NCBI GenBank assembly: GCA_963737075.1
Contig: CAVTRI010000002.1
Location: 2,666,001-2,730,000 of the forward strand
Direction: 5' to 3'
Source: CAVTRI01 sp963737075
Lineage (GTDB): Bacteria; Actinomycetota; Acidimicrobiia; Acidimicrobiales; Palsa-688
DNA length: 64,000 nucleotides
This document shows, piece by piece, positions 1 through 8,550 of the stretch (its first letter is position 1; every line of letters begins with the position of its first letter). The notes beneath the pieces were generated by a model that ran no database searches, was not told the origin of the DNA, and saw nothing but the letters and a program-made list of their open reading frames with translations. Both the position numbers and the translations under genes were made by a program.

Positions 1-1
1 G

Positions 2-874
2 AAGGACTCGGCCGACGCCGTGCGGTTTGCGGACGGTCGGCTGGCCGAGCCGCCCATCGCGTTGGCCGAGGTCCAGGGGTACGTGTACGGGGCGTACCTG
101 GCCCGGGCGTTCTTCGCGGCCGAGCAGGGTGACGCCTCGCTGTCCGCTTCGCTGCGCGCTCGCGCGGCCGACCTGAAGGCGGCTTTCAACCAGGACTTCT
201 GGCTCGCCGACCGGGGCTGGCTGGCTATGGGCCTGGACCGGGACAAACGGCCCATCGACGCCCTGACGTCCAACATGGGCCACTGCCTGTGGACCGGGAT
301 CCTCGACGCCGACAAGGCCGATGCCGCCGCCAAGCGGCTGCTGTCCCCGGAGATGTTCAGCGGCTGGGGGATCCGCACCCTGGGCACGTCGATGGCGGGG
401 TACAACCCGCTGTCGTATCACCGGGGCTCCGTGTGGCCGCACGACAACGCGATTTGCGCCGCCGGACTGATGCGCTACGGATACGTGCGGGAGGCGCAGA
501 GGGTGATCGTGGGCATGCTCGACGCTGCCGCCGCGCAGGGCGGCCGGCTTCCGGAGCTGTTCAGCGGGCTGGAGAGGCTGGAGCTGCCGCTGGTGGTGCC
601 GTTCCCGACCTCGTGCTCACCGCAGGCGTGGGCGGCGGCGTCCCCGCTGCTGATGCTGCGCACGCTCCTGCGGCTCGACCCGTGGGTGCCGAGAGGCAAG
701 GTGTGGCTGCGACCCGCCCTTCCCGAGCGCATCGAGCACCTGCACGTGGGACGCATCCCGCTGGCGGGCGCCCGGGTGTCGGTCACCGTCGACGGCGACA
801 AGGTGTCGGTCGACGGGCTACCCGAGGACCTAGAGCTGGTGGAGGCCCCCCGCCACCCACTGACGGGCTCTTAG
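2..874 (+). CDS. Glycogen debranching enzyme (amylo-alpha-1,6-glucosidase), C-terminal part
   Basis: The reading frame is open at the left edge, so this is the last ~290 residues of a longer protein; the in-frame GTG at base 20 is not the true start. The sequence matches the C-terminal (alpha/alpha)6-barrel domain of bacterial debranching enzymes (GDE_C type): KDS.DA near the start, EVQGYVYGAYLARAFF, then GSVWPHDN and FPTSCSPQAWAAA. The family removes alpha-1,6 branches from glycogen or related glucans in the cytoplasm. It ends with TAG, and no partner gene follows on the same strand. Family assignment is secure; the exact substrate cannot be read from this fragment. Confidence 0.85.
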   Translation, partial: KDSADAVRFADGRLAEPPIALAEVQGYVYGAYLARAFFAAEQGDASLSASLRARAADLKAAFNQDFWLADRGWLAMGLDRDKRPIDALTSNMGHCLWTGILDADKADAAAKRLLSPEMFSGWGIRTLGTSMAGYNPLSYHRGSVWPHDNAICAAGLMRYGYVREAQRVIVGMLDAAAAQGGRLPELFSGLERLELPLVVPFPTSCSPQAWAAASPLLMLRTLLRLDPWVPRGKVWLRPALPERIEHLHVGRIPLAGARVSVTVDGDKVSVDGLPEDLELVEAPRHPLTGS

Positions 875-1012
875 GTCGGCGAACTTTAACGAGTTGTTTG
901 CCGTGGACCTCGAACTTCTACGAGTTCTCGCGCGTATACGCGCGGTTTGTCGTTGAAGTTCGACCGCTCGGGCGAACTTCTCGTAAAAGTTCCGATGCGG
1001 GGCGCGTCGGGG
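875..1012. repeat. Gene-free gap with GAACTT repeats and palindromes
   Basis: This convergent gap is visibly less GC-rich than its surroundings. It has at least three direct copies of CGAACTT (about 890, 911 and 973) plus an inverted one. Bases 955-962 and 973-980 form an 8 bp stem (GAAGTTCG/CGAACTTC), and bases 929-944 form a perfect 16 bp palindrome, CGCGCGTATACGCGCG. Position between two convergent stop codons suggests a bidirectional terminator; an operator is possible but no promoter needs one here. Confidence 0.5.
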
Positions 1013-1624
1013 CTACCAACCGCGGTCGATCCACTCCTGCAGGTGCGGTCGCTCGTCGCCGATCTTGGTGTCGGCCCCGTGGCCTGGCAGGACCAGCGTC
1101 TCGGCCGGCAGCGTGGCGAACAGTCGGTCCTCGATCGACCGGATGATGGTCGGGAAATCCCCTCCAGGGAACTGCGTCGCCCCGGGACCGCCAGGGAACA
1201 ACGTGTCTCCGCTGAAGAGGACGGGGGAGCCTTCGAGCCGGAAGCTCATCGACCCCGGGGTGTGGCCGGGGGTGGCGATCGTGTGCAGCCGGAGCCGTCC
1301 GACCTCGATGACTGAGCCGTCCTCGAGCACGAAGTCGTAGGAGGGCAGCATGGCGGCGTCGGCCGCCGTCACGCCGACCTCGTAGCCCGCGTCCCGCACG
1401 GCTGGGACGGCCTGGATGTGGTCCCAGTGGCCGTGGGTCTCCAGCACGTGGCGGACCCCGAGCCGGCGGCAGAGGTCGAGGAGCTTGTCGTGCTCGTTGG
1501 CGGCGTCGAGGAGGACGGCGTCGCCCGTCTGCTTGCAGCGCAGCACGAACACGTTGTTGTCCATCGGGCCGACGACCAGTTTGTGGATCTCTGCTTGCGT
1601 GTCCTCGTAGTGCAGGGTGTTCAT
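1013..1624 (-). CDS. MBL-fold metallo-hydrolase
   Basis: A 203-residue metallo-beta-lactamase-fold hydrolase. The metal-binding motif THGHWDH lies near residue 64, followed by ATPGHTPGS (third ligand His), SGDTLF (bridging Asp) and a C-terminal LPGHG. Together these give the usual two-metal site of the glyoxalase II/persulfide dioxygenase-like branch. The natural substrate cannot be read from the sequence; a thioester or lactone hydrolase is typical. It starts with ATG 15 bases after the gamma-carbonic-anhydrase-like gene on the same strand, so the two are probably cotranscribed. No signal peptide is seen, which implies a cytoplasmic location. Confidence 0.85.
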   Translation of the reverse strand: MNTLHYEDTQAEIHKLVVGPMDNNVFVLRCKQTGDAVLLDAANEHDKLLDLCRRLGVRHVLETHGHWDHIQAVPAVRDAGYEVGVTAADAAMLPSYDFVLEDGSVIEVGRLRLHTIATPGHTPGSMSFRLEGSPVLFSGDTLFPGGPGATQFPGGDFPTIIRSIEDRLFATLPAETLVLPGHGADTKIGDERPHLQEWIDRGW

Positions 1625-1639
1625 GGTGCTGCCTCCTGT

Positions 1640-2167
1640 CTAATCCAACCGGCGAAGATTCCCGCGGTAGCGGCGGGTGTTGTCCAGGTACACCTGGGCC
1701 ATGCGGGCGATCTCCTCGGCGTTGGACCGGCCGGGTTTGACCACCGCGGGCACCCCGATGGCGAGGGCGGCGGGGGGCACATCGAGGTCGTTGGTGACGA
1801 CCGCGCCAGCGCCGACCGTCGCCCCCTCGCCGATGCGGGCTCGGTGAAGCACGACCGACCCGACGCCGATCAGCGCCCGGTCCTCGACCGTGCACCCCTC
1901 CAGGTGGGCCTGGTGGCCGACGACGACCCAGTTGCCCACGGTGGTGTCGAGCTCGCGGGTGGCGTGGATGACGGCGCAGTCCTGGATGCTGGTGGCGTCG
2001 CCAACCACGATGGCCCCGTAGTCTCCCCGGAGCACTGCGTGCGGCCACACACTCGACCGCGCGCCGATCCGCACCGCCCCGATGATCGTGGCATCAGGGT
2101 GAATGAACGCGCGGTCGTCGATCTCGGGCACCCGGTCGCCCAGCGCGTAAATGGCCACGTCGCTCAC
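1640..2167 (-). CDS. Gamma-carbonic-anhydrase-like hexapeptide-repeat protein
   Basis: A 175-residue left-handed beta-helix protein of the gamma-carbonic anhydrase/YrdA/PaaY group. Imperfect hexapeptide repeats run from about residue 20 to 140 (ATIIGAVRIGARSSVWPHAV, RIGEGATVGAGAVV). Conserved features include VLRGD, the metal-ligand His in VIHAT and the GHQAHLEGC segment with further His residues. Family members are trimeric metal enzymes or acyl-CoA-linked proteins; whether this one hydrates CO2 is not determinable. It is the first gene of a probable two-gene unit with the MBL hydrolase downstream. The start is ATG at 2167. Confidence 0.88.
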   Translation of the reverse strand: MSDVAIYALGDRVPEIDDRAFIHPDATIIGAVRIGARSSVWPHAVLRGDYGAIVVGDATSIQDCAVIHATRELDTTVGNWVVVGHQAHLEGCTVEDRALIGVGSVVLHRARIGEGATVGAGAVVTNDLDVPPAALAIGVPAVVKPGRSNAEEIARMAQVYLDNTRRYRGNLRRLD

Positions 2168-2298
2168 GGTAGCGGGGTGCCGGGCTCGAGCGCCCCGGCG
2201 GCGGAGCCGTTGGGGCGGACCCCGCCCGAGCGGCCCGGGGGCGGACCGCCAGGAGCCGCGGCGAGGTCGCCAGGAGGCGCGGTGGGCCCGCGAAATGC

Positions 2299-2328
2299 TT
2301 GGCCGGACCGGCGCGTACTCGGTACGAT
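2299..2328 (+). promoter_or_regulatory. Putative sigma-A-type promoter
   Basis: TTGGCC (2299-2304) and TACGAT (2323-2328) are separated by 18 bases, a reasonable housekeeping promoter for a high-GC actinobacterium. Predicted initiation near 2335 puts the very strong Shine-Dalgarno sequence almost at the 5' end of the transcript. This is a prediction from hexamer resemblance only. Confidence 0.45.
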
Positions 2329-2334
2329 CGGGCT

Positions 2335-2545
2335 ACCGAAGAAAGGAGGTGGTCCAGCTGAGTAGTCAACGTTCTGGGACCTCGGAGGTGGCTGGCCGCT
2401 AGGCGGTCGCTGGACCACCTGGTGAATCCCAACCAGACACCCGGGAGCCTGCGGGCCGGGAGCTGGTCCCCCCCGGTAGCCAAACTGCTGTTCCCGCCAA
2501 ACCAGTAATCGCTGTTCGGAGGGGTCCCTACGCGGGCCCCTCCGG
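2335..2545 (+). ncRNA. Short transcript unit with SD/anti-SD hairpin and tiny ORF
   Basis: Bases 2340-2355 are complementary to the canonical bacterial 16S rRNA 3' end (AGAAAGGAGGTGATCC) with one G.U position. A perfect 12 bp inverted repeat pairs 2347-2358 (AGGTGGTCCAGC) with 2409-2420, so folding would bury this Shine-Dalgarno sequence; the distal arm itself resembles the 16S anti-SD. Between the arms is a 15-codon frame ending in TAG at 2400-2402. Its only properly spaced start would be CTG at 2358, encoding a peptide ending SGTSEVAGR. A promoter precedes it and a hairpin terminator follows. I do not recognise the family: it could be a leader peptide, an sRNA or a ribosome-interacting RNA. 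Confidence 0.4.
2517..2544 (+). terminator. Hairpin terminator of the small RNA locus
   Basis: Bases 2517-2527 pair with 2534-2544 (CGGAGGGGTCC against GGGCCCCTCCG, one G.U pair) around a 6-base loop. No T-tract follows, which is common for actinobacterial terminators. It separates the small locus from the hydrolase start 30 bases on. Confidence 0.55.
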
Positions 2546-2574
2546 CGCGTCCGGACGTATGCGAGAGTGTGCGC

Positions 2575-3433
2575 ATGGCCACCGGATCGTCGGGCGGCAC
2601 TGGGCCGGGCGGCGGTGGTCCGGGTGCCCGGTCGGGAGACAGCGAGTCCACGGGCGAGGCGCTGACGATCCGCTCGGACGGTCTCACCCTCAGCGCCTAC
2701 CTGGCCCGTCCCTCCCCGTCGGCGACGACCGGGTCCGGGCGCCACGGCCTCGTCCTCTGCCACGGCTTTCCGATGGAGCAGCCACAATCCGAAGAGGTGC
2801 CCGGGCTCGGCTACCAGGGCCTGGCCGACCGTTTGGCGGCCGACGCCGGGTGGGTGGTGCTCACGGTCGGGTTCCGCGGCATCGGTTCGTCTGAGGGCAA
2901 CTTCTCGCTTGCCGGCTGGCTCTCCGACCTACGAGCCGCCATCGCCGCCCTCTCGGCCACCTCGGGAGTCGACGGGGTCTGGCTCTGCGGCTTCGCCGCT
3001 GGCGGCGCGCTGGCCTTGTGCGCGGCGGGCGCCGATCCGCAGGTGCGCGGCGTGGCCGCGCTGGCGGCGCCCGCCGACTTCGGGGAGCGCTCCGTGGACG
3101 CCCGTCGCTTTGTGGCGCAGGCCCGGGCGGCCGGTGTCATCCGGGACCCGCGCTTTCCTCCAGAATCTCGAACAGTGGGCCCGAGAATTACGAGAGATCA
3201 GCCCGCTGGCGCAGATCGCCAAGGTGCCTCCCCGGCCGATCCTGCTCGTGCACGGAGCGAACGACGAGATCGTCCCCCTGCTCGACGCCCGGGCCCTGGC
3301 GGACGCCGCCACTGGCCAGGTGGAGCTCCGGGTGCTCGCGGGTGCCGCTCACCGGCTGCGCCACGACCCCCGGGCTATCGCGATCCTGCTGGGCTGGCTC
3401 GACCGCCAGCACTTGCAGCGAAGCCTCGTCTAG
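2575..3433 (+). CDS. Alpha/beta hydrolase (frameshifted)
   Basis: An alpha/beta-hydrolase of about 285 residues, interrupted by one frameshift. The first part has the oxyanion-hole region HGFPMEQP, then GFRGIGSSEG and the modified nucleophile-elbow region LCGFAAGGALAL. The second part has LLVHGANDEIVP (acid-residue strand) and AAHRLR with the catalytic His. At 3160-3165 the read is CCAGAATCTC; removing one A gives the family-like FPPDLEQWARELREISP in one frame. The residue in the usual Ser position appears to be Ala or Phe (GFAAGG), as in some carboxyl-esterase-like relatives, so catalysis is uncertain. GTG at 2569 is an alternative start; no good SD is seen for either. Confidence 0.7.
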
Positions 3434-3999
3434 GTGCCCTGCTTCGCCGCCGCTTTGAGCTGTTGCTTGTACGCCCGGACCCGTCCGAGCGACGACTCGT
3501 CGACGATGTCGGCGACCGAATAGTAGGAATCCGGCTCCCCGAACCTCCCCGCCGCCTGCTCCCACCCCGGCGGCCGAACGTCGAGCTGCTTGCCGAGCAG
3601 GCCGACGAAGATGCGGGCCTTCTGATCGCCGAATCCGGGCAACTTGCGCACCCGGGCCAACAACTCCGCGCCCGTCGAGGCTGTGCGCCAGATGTCGTCG
3701 GGGCGGCCGCCGTGCTCGTCGACGATGATCCGGCACAGGTCCTGTACCCGCTTGGCGTTGGCGGCCGGAAACCGATGTAGCGCTGGTCGCTCCAGGAACG
3801 CCGCTGTCAGCTTGTCAGGGTCCATCTCGGCGATCTCGGCCACGTCGAGCCGGCCGCCGAGGCGCTCCTTGAGGGTGAGTGGCGCGGAAAACGCCCACTC
3901 GAGGGGGACCTGCTGGTCGAGGATCATCCCGATCAGCAACGCCAGGGGATTGTCGGAGAGAAGCTGGTCGGCCTCGGGTTGCTGGCTCAGGTGCAGCAT
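3430..3999 (-). CDS. HhH-GPD-type base-excision DNA glycosylase
   Basis: A 189-residue protein of the small actinobacterial HhH-GPD family. It begins MLHLSQQPEADQLL, followed by NPLALLIGMILDQQVPLEWAF and the helix-hairpin-helix/GPD region KLPGFGDQKARIFVGLLGKQ. Relatives excise damaged bases; the lesion specificity is unknown. No Fe-S cysteines are present, unlike endonuclease III. ATG at 3999 was chosen because longer readings add low-complexity residues antisense to the neighbouring gene's end. It overlaps the hydrolase stop tail-to-tail by four bases and lies 22 bases after the E1 gene on the same strand, so cotranscription is likely. Confidence 0.82.
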   Translation of the reverse strand: MLHLSQQPEADQLLSDNPLALLIGMILDQQVPLEWAFSAPLTLKERLGGRLDVAEIAEMDPDKLTAAFLERPALHRFPAANAKRVQDLCRIIVDEHGGRPDDIWRTASTGAELLARVRKLPGFGDQKARIFVGLLGKQLDVRPPGWEQAAGRFGEPDSYYSVADIVDESSLGRVRAYKQQLKAAAKQGT

Positions 4000-4021
4000 G
4001 AGCGGGAGCGTATCCGCCGGT

Positions 4022-6727
4022 TCACACGAGACGCGGATCGGGCGCATTGGCGTCGATGCCGTACCGGGCGATGGCGTCATCGACCTCCTCGGCCTTGGCG
4101 TCGCCCGTGGCTCGCAGGCCGTCGAGCACGGCCACCACCACGTGGGCGGCATCGGTCTCGAAGTGCCGGCGCAGCGCCTCCCGGGTGTCGGAGCAGCCGA
4201 AACCGTCGGTGCCGAGGGACGTGAAGTGGGCGGGTACCCAGCGGGCGATCTGGTCCGGGACCATCTTCATGAAGTCCGTCACGGCGACGATCGGTCCCGA
4301 CGACTCGTGGAGCGCTTCGGTGATGTACGGCGTGCGGGCGGCCTCGCCGGGATGCAGCCGGTTCCACCGTTCAGTGCTTAGCGCCTCCTCTCGCAGCGCC
4401 TTGTAGCTCGTCGCCGACCACAGCTCGGCGGCGACGTCGTGGTCCCGGGCGAGCAGCTCCTGGGCGGCGAAAGCGGCCTGGGACGCGGTGCCCGAGAAGA
4501 GAATCGTCGCCCGCCGGGACGGGCCCGACGGGGCGGGGGCGAAGCGGTACAGGCCGGCGAGGATCCCTTTGTCGGTGCCTTCCGGCTTGGGCGGCATCGG
4601 GTAGTTTTCGTTGTAGAGGGTGAGATAGTAGAAAATGTCCTCTGGATGTTCGCCATACATGCGGCGAATACCATCGGCCACGATCGTAGATGTTTCGTAA
4701 GCAAACGCCGGATCGTAGGCCTGCAGGTTGGGCACCGCCGATGCCAGCACGAGTGAATGACCATCGTCGTGCTGCAAGCCCTCTCCAAGCAACGTCGTGC
4801 GCCCGGCAGTGCCGCCGAGCAGGAAACCTCGGCCGCGCATGTCCCCGAACGCCCAAATGAGGTCACCGACCCGTTGGAAGCCGAACATCGAGTAGAAGAT
4901 GAAGAAAGGAATCATCGGTTGGCCCCACGTCGCATATGACGTACCGGCGGCCGTGAAATCAGCCATTCCTCCAGCTTCGCTGATGCCTTCTTCAAGGATC
5001 TGGCCGTTCTGTGACTCCGAGTAGGACAGCATGAGCTGCGAGTCCACGGGCTCGTACATTTGGCCCAACGGGGCGTAGATCTTGACTTCCTTGAACAAGC
5101 TGTCCATACCGAAGGTACGCGCCTCGTCAGGGATGATCGGGACGACGCGACGCCCAATCGCCTTGTCTCGCAGCAGCCCGCGCAGGAGCACGGCGAACGC
5201 CATCGTCGTCGACACCGCTCGTTTCCCCGAGCCGGAGTCAAACTCGGCGAACACCTTGGCCGCCGGTGCGGGCAGCGCCTTCGCCCGCACCACGCGGTGG
5301 GGCAGCGAGCCCGACAGGGCCTGGCGGCGCTCGGCCATGTACTGGTACTCGACGCTGTTGGGGTCGGGCCGGAAGAACGGTGGCTCTCCGGCTTCGAGCG
5401 CTGAGTCCGGGATCTCGTCGTTCAAGTACAGGCGGTCCCGGAGCAACTTGAGCTGCGCGGCGTTCATCTTCTTGATCTGGTGGGTGGAGTTGCGGGCCTC
5501 GATCTCGGGGCCGAGCGTCCAACCTTTGATGGTCTTGGCCAGGATCACCGTCGGCTGCCCGGTGGTCTCGACCGCCGCCTTGTACGCCGCGTACAGCTTG
5601 CGGTAGTCGTGCCCGCCTCGCGGCAGGTTGCGCAGGTCGTCGTCGCTCAGGTGCTCGACGAGCCGCCGGAGCCGCGGGTCGGGGCCGAAGAAGTGTTCGC
5701 GGATGTAGGTGCCGTCCTCGGTGGCGTACTTCTGAAACTCACCGTCGACAGTGGTGTTCATCTTGTTGAGGAGCACCCCATCGACGTCGCGGGCCAGCAA
5801 CTCGTCCCATTTCGAACCCCAGACCACCTTGATCACGTTCCACCCGGCACCCCGGAACGTGGCTTCCAGTTCCTGGATGATCTTGCCGTTGCCGCGGACC
5901 GGGCCGTCGAGACGCTGCAGGTTGCAGTTGACGACGAAGATCAGGTTGTCCAGCTGTTCCCGTCCGGCCAACGAGAGGGCTCCAAGCGTCTCGGGCTCGT
6001 CGCATTCGCCGTCGCCGACGTAGCACCACACTTTGGAGTGACTGGTGTCCGCGATCTGGCGATGATGGAGATACCGGTTGAAGTGGGCCTGGTAGACGGC
6101 ATTGAGGGGCCCCAACCCCATCGACACCGTAGGAAACTCCCAGAACTCCGGCATCAGCCGGGGATGGGGGTATGAGGGCAGGCCGCCCACACCAGCGTTC
6201 CTGCCCTGCAATTCCAGTCGGAAGTGCTTGAGCTGGTCCTCGGTCAGCCGGCCTTCGAGGAAGGCGCGGGCGTAGATGCCCGGAGCGGCGTGACCCTGGA
6301 AGAACACCTGGTCTCCCGGTTGGCCACTGGCCTTGCCTCGGAAGAAGTGGTTGAAGCCGACCTCATACAGGCTCGCGGAGCTGGCGAAGGTGGCGAGGTG
6401 TCCGCCGATGCCCTCGGCCAGGTGATTGGAGCGGACCACCATGATGGCGGCATTCCAGCGGATGTAGGCCCGGATGCGCCGCTCGACATGCTCGTCTCCG
6501 GGGAACCACGGCTCCTGATCCGGCGGGATCGTGTTGACGTACGGGGTGGAGACCGTCGCCGGGAACCCGACTTGGTTGGCCCGGGCCCGTTCGAGCAGCT
6601 TCATCAAGAGGAACCGCGCTCGCGTTTTGCCGTGCGTGTCGAGGACAGCTTCAAAGCTGTCGACCCACTCCGCGGTTTCCTCGGGGTCGATGTCGGGGAG
6701 CTGGTGCGAGAACCCGTCGAAGATCAC
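4022..6727 (-). CDS. aceE: Pyruvate dehydrogenase E1 component, homodimeric type
   Basis: A ~901-residue AceE-type E1 that decarboxylates pyruvate and reductively acetylates the lipoyl E2 of the pyruvate dehydrogenase complex. The thiamine-diphosphate motif starts at GDGECDEPE and closes about 30 residues later at NCNLQRLDGPV. Other family blocks are GHLATFASSASLYEVGFNHF, HDYRKLYAAY and the C-terminal VPAHFTSLGTDGFGCSDTRE. The GTG at 6727, directly after GGAGGA, gives the expected N-terminus VIFDGFSHQLPDIDPEE; the much longer upstream frame is only antisense to the carboxylase gene. Neighbouring carboxylase and biotin-ligase genes make this an acetyl-CoA supply and use block. No E2 or E3 gene is in the window. 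Confidence 0.95.
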   Translation of the reverse strand: MIFDGFSHQLPDIDPEETAEWVDSFEAVLDTHGKTRARFLLMKLLERARANQVGFPATVSTPYVNTIPPDQEPWFPGDEHVERRIRAYIRWNAAIMVVRSNHLAEGIGGHLATFASSASLYEVGFNHFFRGKASGQPGDQVFFQGHAAPGIYARAFLEGRLTEDQLKHFRLELQGRNAGVGGLPSYPHPRLMPEFWEFPTVSMGLGPLNAVYQAHFNRYLHHRQIADTSHSKVWCYVGDGECDEPETLGALSLAGREQLDNLIFVVNCNLQRLDGPVRGNGKIIQELEATFRGAGWNVIKVVWGSKWDELLARDVDGVLLNKMNTTVDGEFQKYATEDGTYIREHFFGPDPRLRRLVEHLSDDDLRNLPRGGHDYRKLYAAYKAAVETTGQPTVILAKTIKGWTLGPEIEARNSTHQIKKMNAAQLKLLRDRLYLNDEIPDSALEAGEPPFFRPDPNSVEYQYMAERRQALSGSLPHRVVRAKALPAPAAKVFAEFDSGSGKRAVSTTMAFAVLLRGLLRDKAIGRRVVPIIPDEARTFGMDSLFKEVKIYAPLGQMYEPVDSQLMLSYSESQNGQILEEGISEAGGMADFTAAGTSYATWGQPMIPFFIFYSMFGFQRVGDLIWAFGDMRGRGFLLGGTAGRTTLLGEGLQHDDGHSLVLASAVPNLQAYDPAFAYETSTIVADGIRRMYGEHPEDIFYYLTLYNENYPMPPKPEGTDKGILAGLYRFAPAPSGPSRRATILFSGTASQAAFAAQELLARDHDVAAELWSATSYKALREEALSTERWNRLHPGEAARTPYITEALHESSGPIVAVTDFMKMVPDQIARWVPAHFTSLGTDGFGCSDTREALRRHFETDAAHVVVAVLDGLRATGDAKAEEVDDAIARYGIDANAPDPRLV

Positions 6728-6762
6728 TCCTCCATCGTCGCGCCTGGAGGAGCGTTTCCGGT

Positions 6763-8532
6763 TCAGTCGGCGCTGATCACCACGACGACGTCCCCGGCGC
6801 CCACGGCGTCTCCGGGCTGCACCCGGACCTCGCTCACGGTGCCGGAGGTTTCGGCGGTGACGTTGTTTTCCATCTTCATGGCTTCGAGGACCGTCACCGG
6901 CTGGCCGGCCTCCACCTCGTCTCCGACGCCAACCAGCACCTTGACGATCGTCCCCTGCATCGGCACGGTGACGTTGCCGCTGCCCGCCCCGCCGCCGTGG
7001 TGGTGGCCACCGCCGCCCGGCCGCGGCCTCGCACGAGGCGGAGCGGCGCCGGCGGCGACGAGAGGGCCCACGTCGGGTACCCACACCTTGACCTGATACC
7101 GGCGTCCGTCGACCTCGACGTCCACGTCTCGCTGCACCCGGACGGTGCCATCAGCCGCCGGCGTAGGTGCGGTGGGCGCGGTCACTCCCGAGAGATCGAG
7201 TCGCTGCTCCACCCAGTTGGTCGAGTGGCCCACGGCGGCGAAATCGGGATGCTCGAGGATGAAGATGTCGGCGGGGATCGTCGTCGCCACCCCCTCGATC
7301 TCGGTTTCCCGCAAGGCTCGCAGCATCCGCTTCCGGGCTTGCTCGCGGTCGTCGCCCCATACGATCAGCTTGGCCACCAGGTTGTCGTAGAACTGGCTGA
7401 CGGTGTCGCCCTCTTCGTAGCCGGCGTCGGTGCGCACGCCGTACCCGTCGGCTCGCCGGAGGCGGGTGATGTGACCGGGGGAGGGGACAAACCGGCCGCC
7501 CGCGGGGTCCTCGGCGTTGATGCGGACTTCGATCGCGTGGCCGTGGAGGCGGACATCTTCCTGGCTGAAGCCGAGCGGCTCACCAGAGGCCACCCGCAGT
7601 TGGAGGGCGACCAAATCCATCCCGGCGACCTGCTCGGTGACGGGGTGCTCGACCTGGAGCCGGGTGTTCATCTCCAGGAAGAAGAAGACCCCGTCCTGGT
7701 AGATGAACTCGACGGTGCCGGCGTTGACGTATCCGCAGGCGCGGGCGACTTTGACCGCGGCCGCCCCCATCGCAGTCAGTGTCGACTCGGGGATGGCGGG
7801 AGCCGGGGCCTCCTCGATGAGCTTCTGGTGCCGTCGCTGCACCGAACAGTCGCGGGTCCCGAGGTACACGGCGCCGCCGTGGGTGTCGCAGAACACCTGC
7901 ACCTCGACGTGGCGCGGCCAGGTGAGGTATCGCTCCAGGTAGCTCTCGGACCTGCCGAACGCCTTTTCCGCCTCGCGCTGTGCCGACTCGAGCGCTTCAG
8001 ACGCGTCCTCCGGGCGCTGGACGACCCGCATGCCGCGTCCCCCGCCGCCGTAGGCGGCCTTGATCGCGACCGGCCAGCCGCGAGTTTCGCCGAACGCCAC
8101 CACCTCGTCGGCGGATTGCAGCACCTCGGTGGTGCCCGGTACGCCCGCGACGTCGGCCCGCTGGGCGGCGAGCCGAGAGCTGATCTTGTCGCCCATCACC
8201 TCGATCGCCTCCGGGGGGGGACCGATCCATGTCACGCCAGCGGCGCTGATCGAGCGGGCGAAGTCGGCGTTTTCGGAGAAGAACCCGTAGCCGGGATGCA
8301 CGCCGTCCGCGCCCGACCGGCTGAGGATTTCCAGGATTTTCTCGGTGTTGAGATAGCTCTCAGTCGCGGTCTGGCCGCCGAGCGCGTACGCCTCATCCGC
8401 CAACCGCACGTGTAGGGCGTCGCGGTCGAGGTCCGAGTACACCGCAACGGTTTCCACCCCGAGCTCCTGGCAGGTGCGGATGACCCGGACGGCGATCTCC
8501 CCCCGGTTGGCGATCAGGACCTTGCGTAACAC
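6763..8532 (-). CDS. Acyl-CoA carboxylase alpha subunit (biotin carboxylase + BCCP)
   Basis: A 589-residue fused biotin carboxylase and biotin carboxyl carrier protein like mycobacterial AccA-type subunits. The biotin carboxylase N-lobe begins LRKVLIANRGEIAVRVIR; the ATP-grasp glycine loop is YGGGGRGMRVV, and FLEMNTRLQVEHPVTE carries the metal and catalytic residues. A Gly/His-rich linker (GGGGHHHGGGAG) leads to the C-terminal carrier domain with the biotinylation motif EAMKMEN. It carboxylates its own biotin and passes CO2 to acetyl-, propionyl- or longer acyl-CoA on a beta subunit encoded elsewhere. The start is GTG. The divergent biotin ligase, 18 bases away, would biotinylate it. Confidence 0.94.
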   Translation of the reverse strand: MLRKVLIANRGEIAVRVIRTCQELGVETVAVYSDLDRDALHVRLADEAYALGGQTATESYLNTEKILEILSRSGADGVHPGYGFFSENADFARSISAAGVTWIGPPPEAIEVMGDKISSRLAAQRADVAGVPGTTEVLQSADEVVAFGETRGWPVAIKAAYGGGGRGMRVVQRPEDASEALESAQREAEKAFGRSESYLERYLTWPRHVEVQVFCDTHGGAVYLGTRDCSVQRRHQKLIEEAPAPAIPESTLTAMGAAAVKVARACGYVNAGTVEFIYQDGVFFFLEMNTRLQVEHPVTEQVAGMDLVALQLRVASGEPLGFSQEDVRLHGHAIEVRINAEDPAGGRFVPSPGHITRLRRADGYGVRTDAGYEEGDTVSQFYDNLVAKLIVWGDDREQARKRMLRALRETEIEGVATTIPADIFILEHPDFAAVGHSTNWVEQRLDLSGVTAPTAPTPAADGTVRVQRDVDVEVDGRRYQVKVWVPDVGPLVAAGAAPPRARPRPGGGGHHHGGGAGSGNVTVPMQGTIVKVLVGVGDEVEAGQPVTVLEAMKMENNVTAETSGTVSEVRVQPGDAVGAGDVVVVISAD

Positions 8533-8550
8533 GCTGGCAGTCTGTCAGGC

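Noticed and set aside
6728..7084. N-terminal extension of the pyruvate dehydrogenase gene
   Set aside because: Residues are Arg-rich antisense of the carboxylase carrier domain; family alignment starts at the GTG at 6727.
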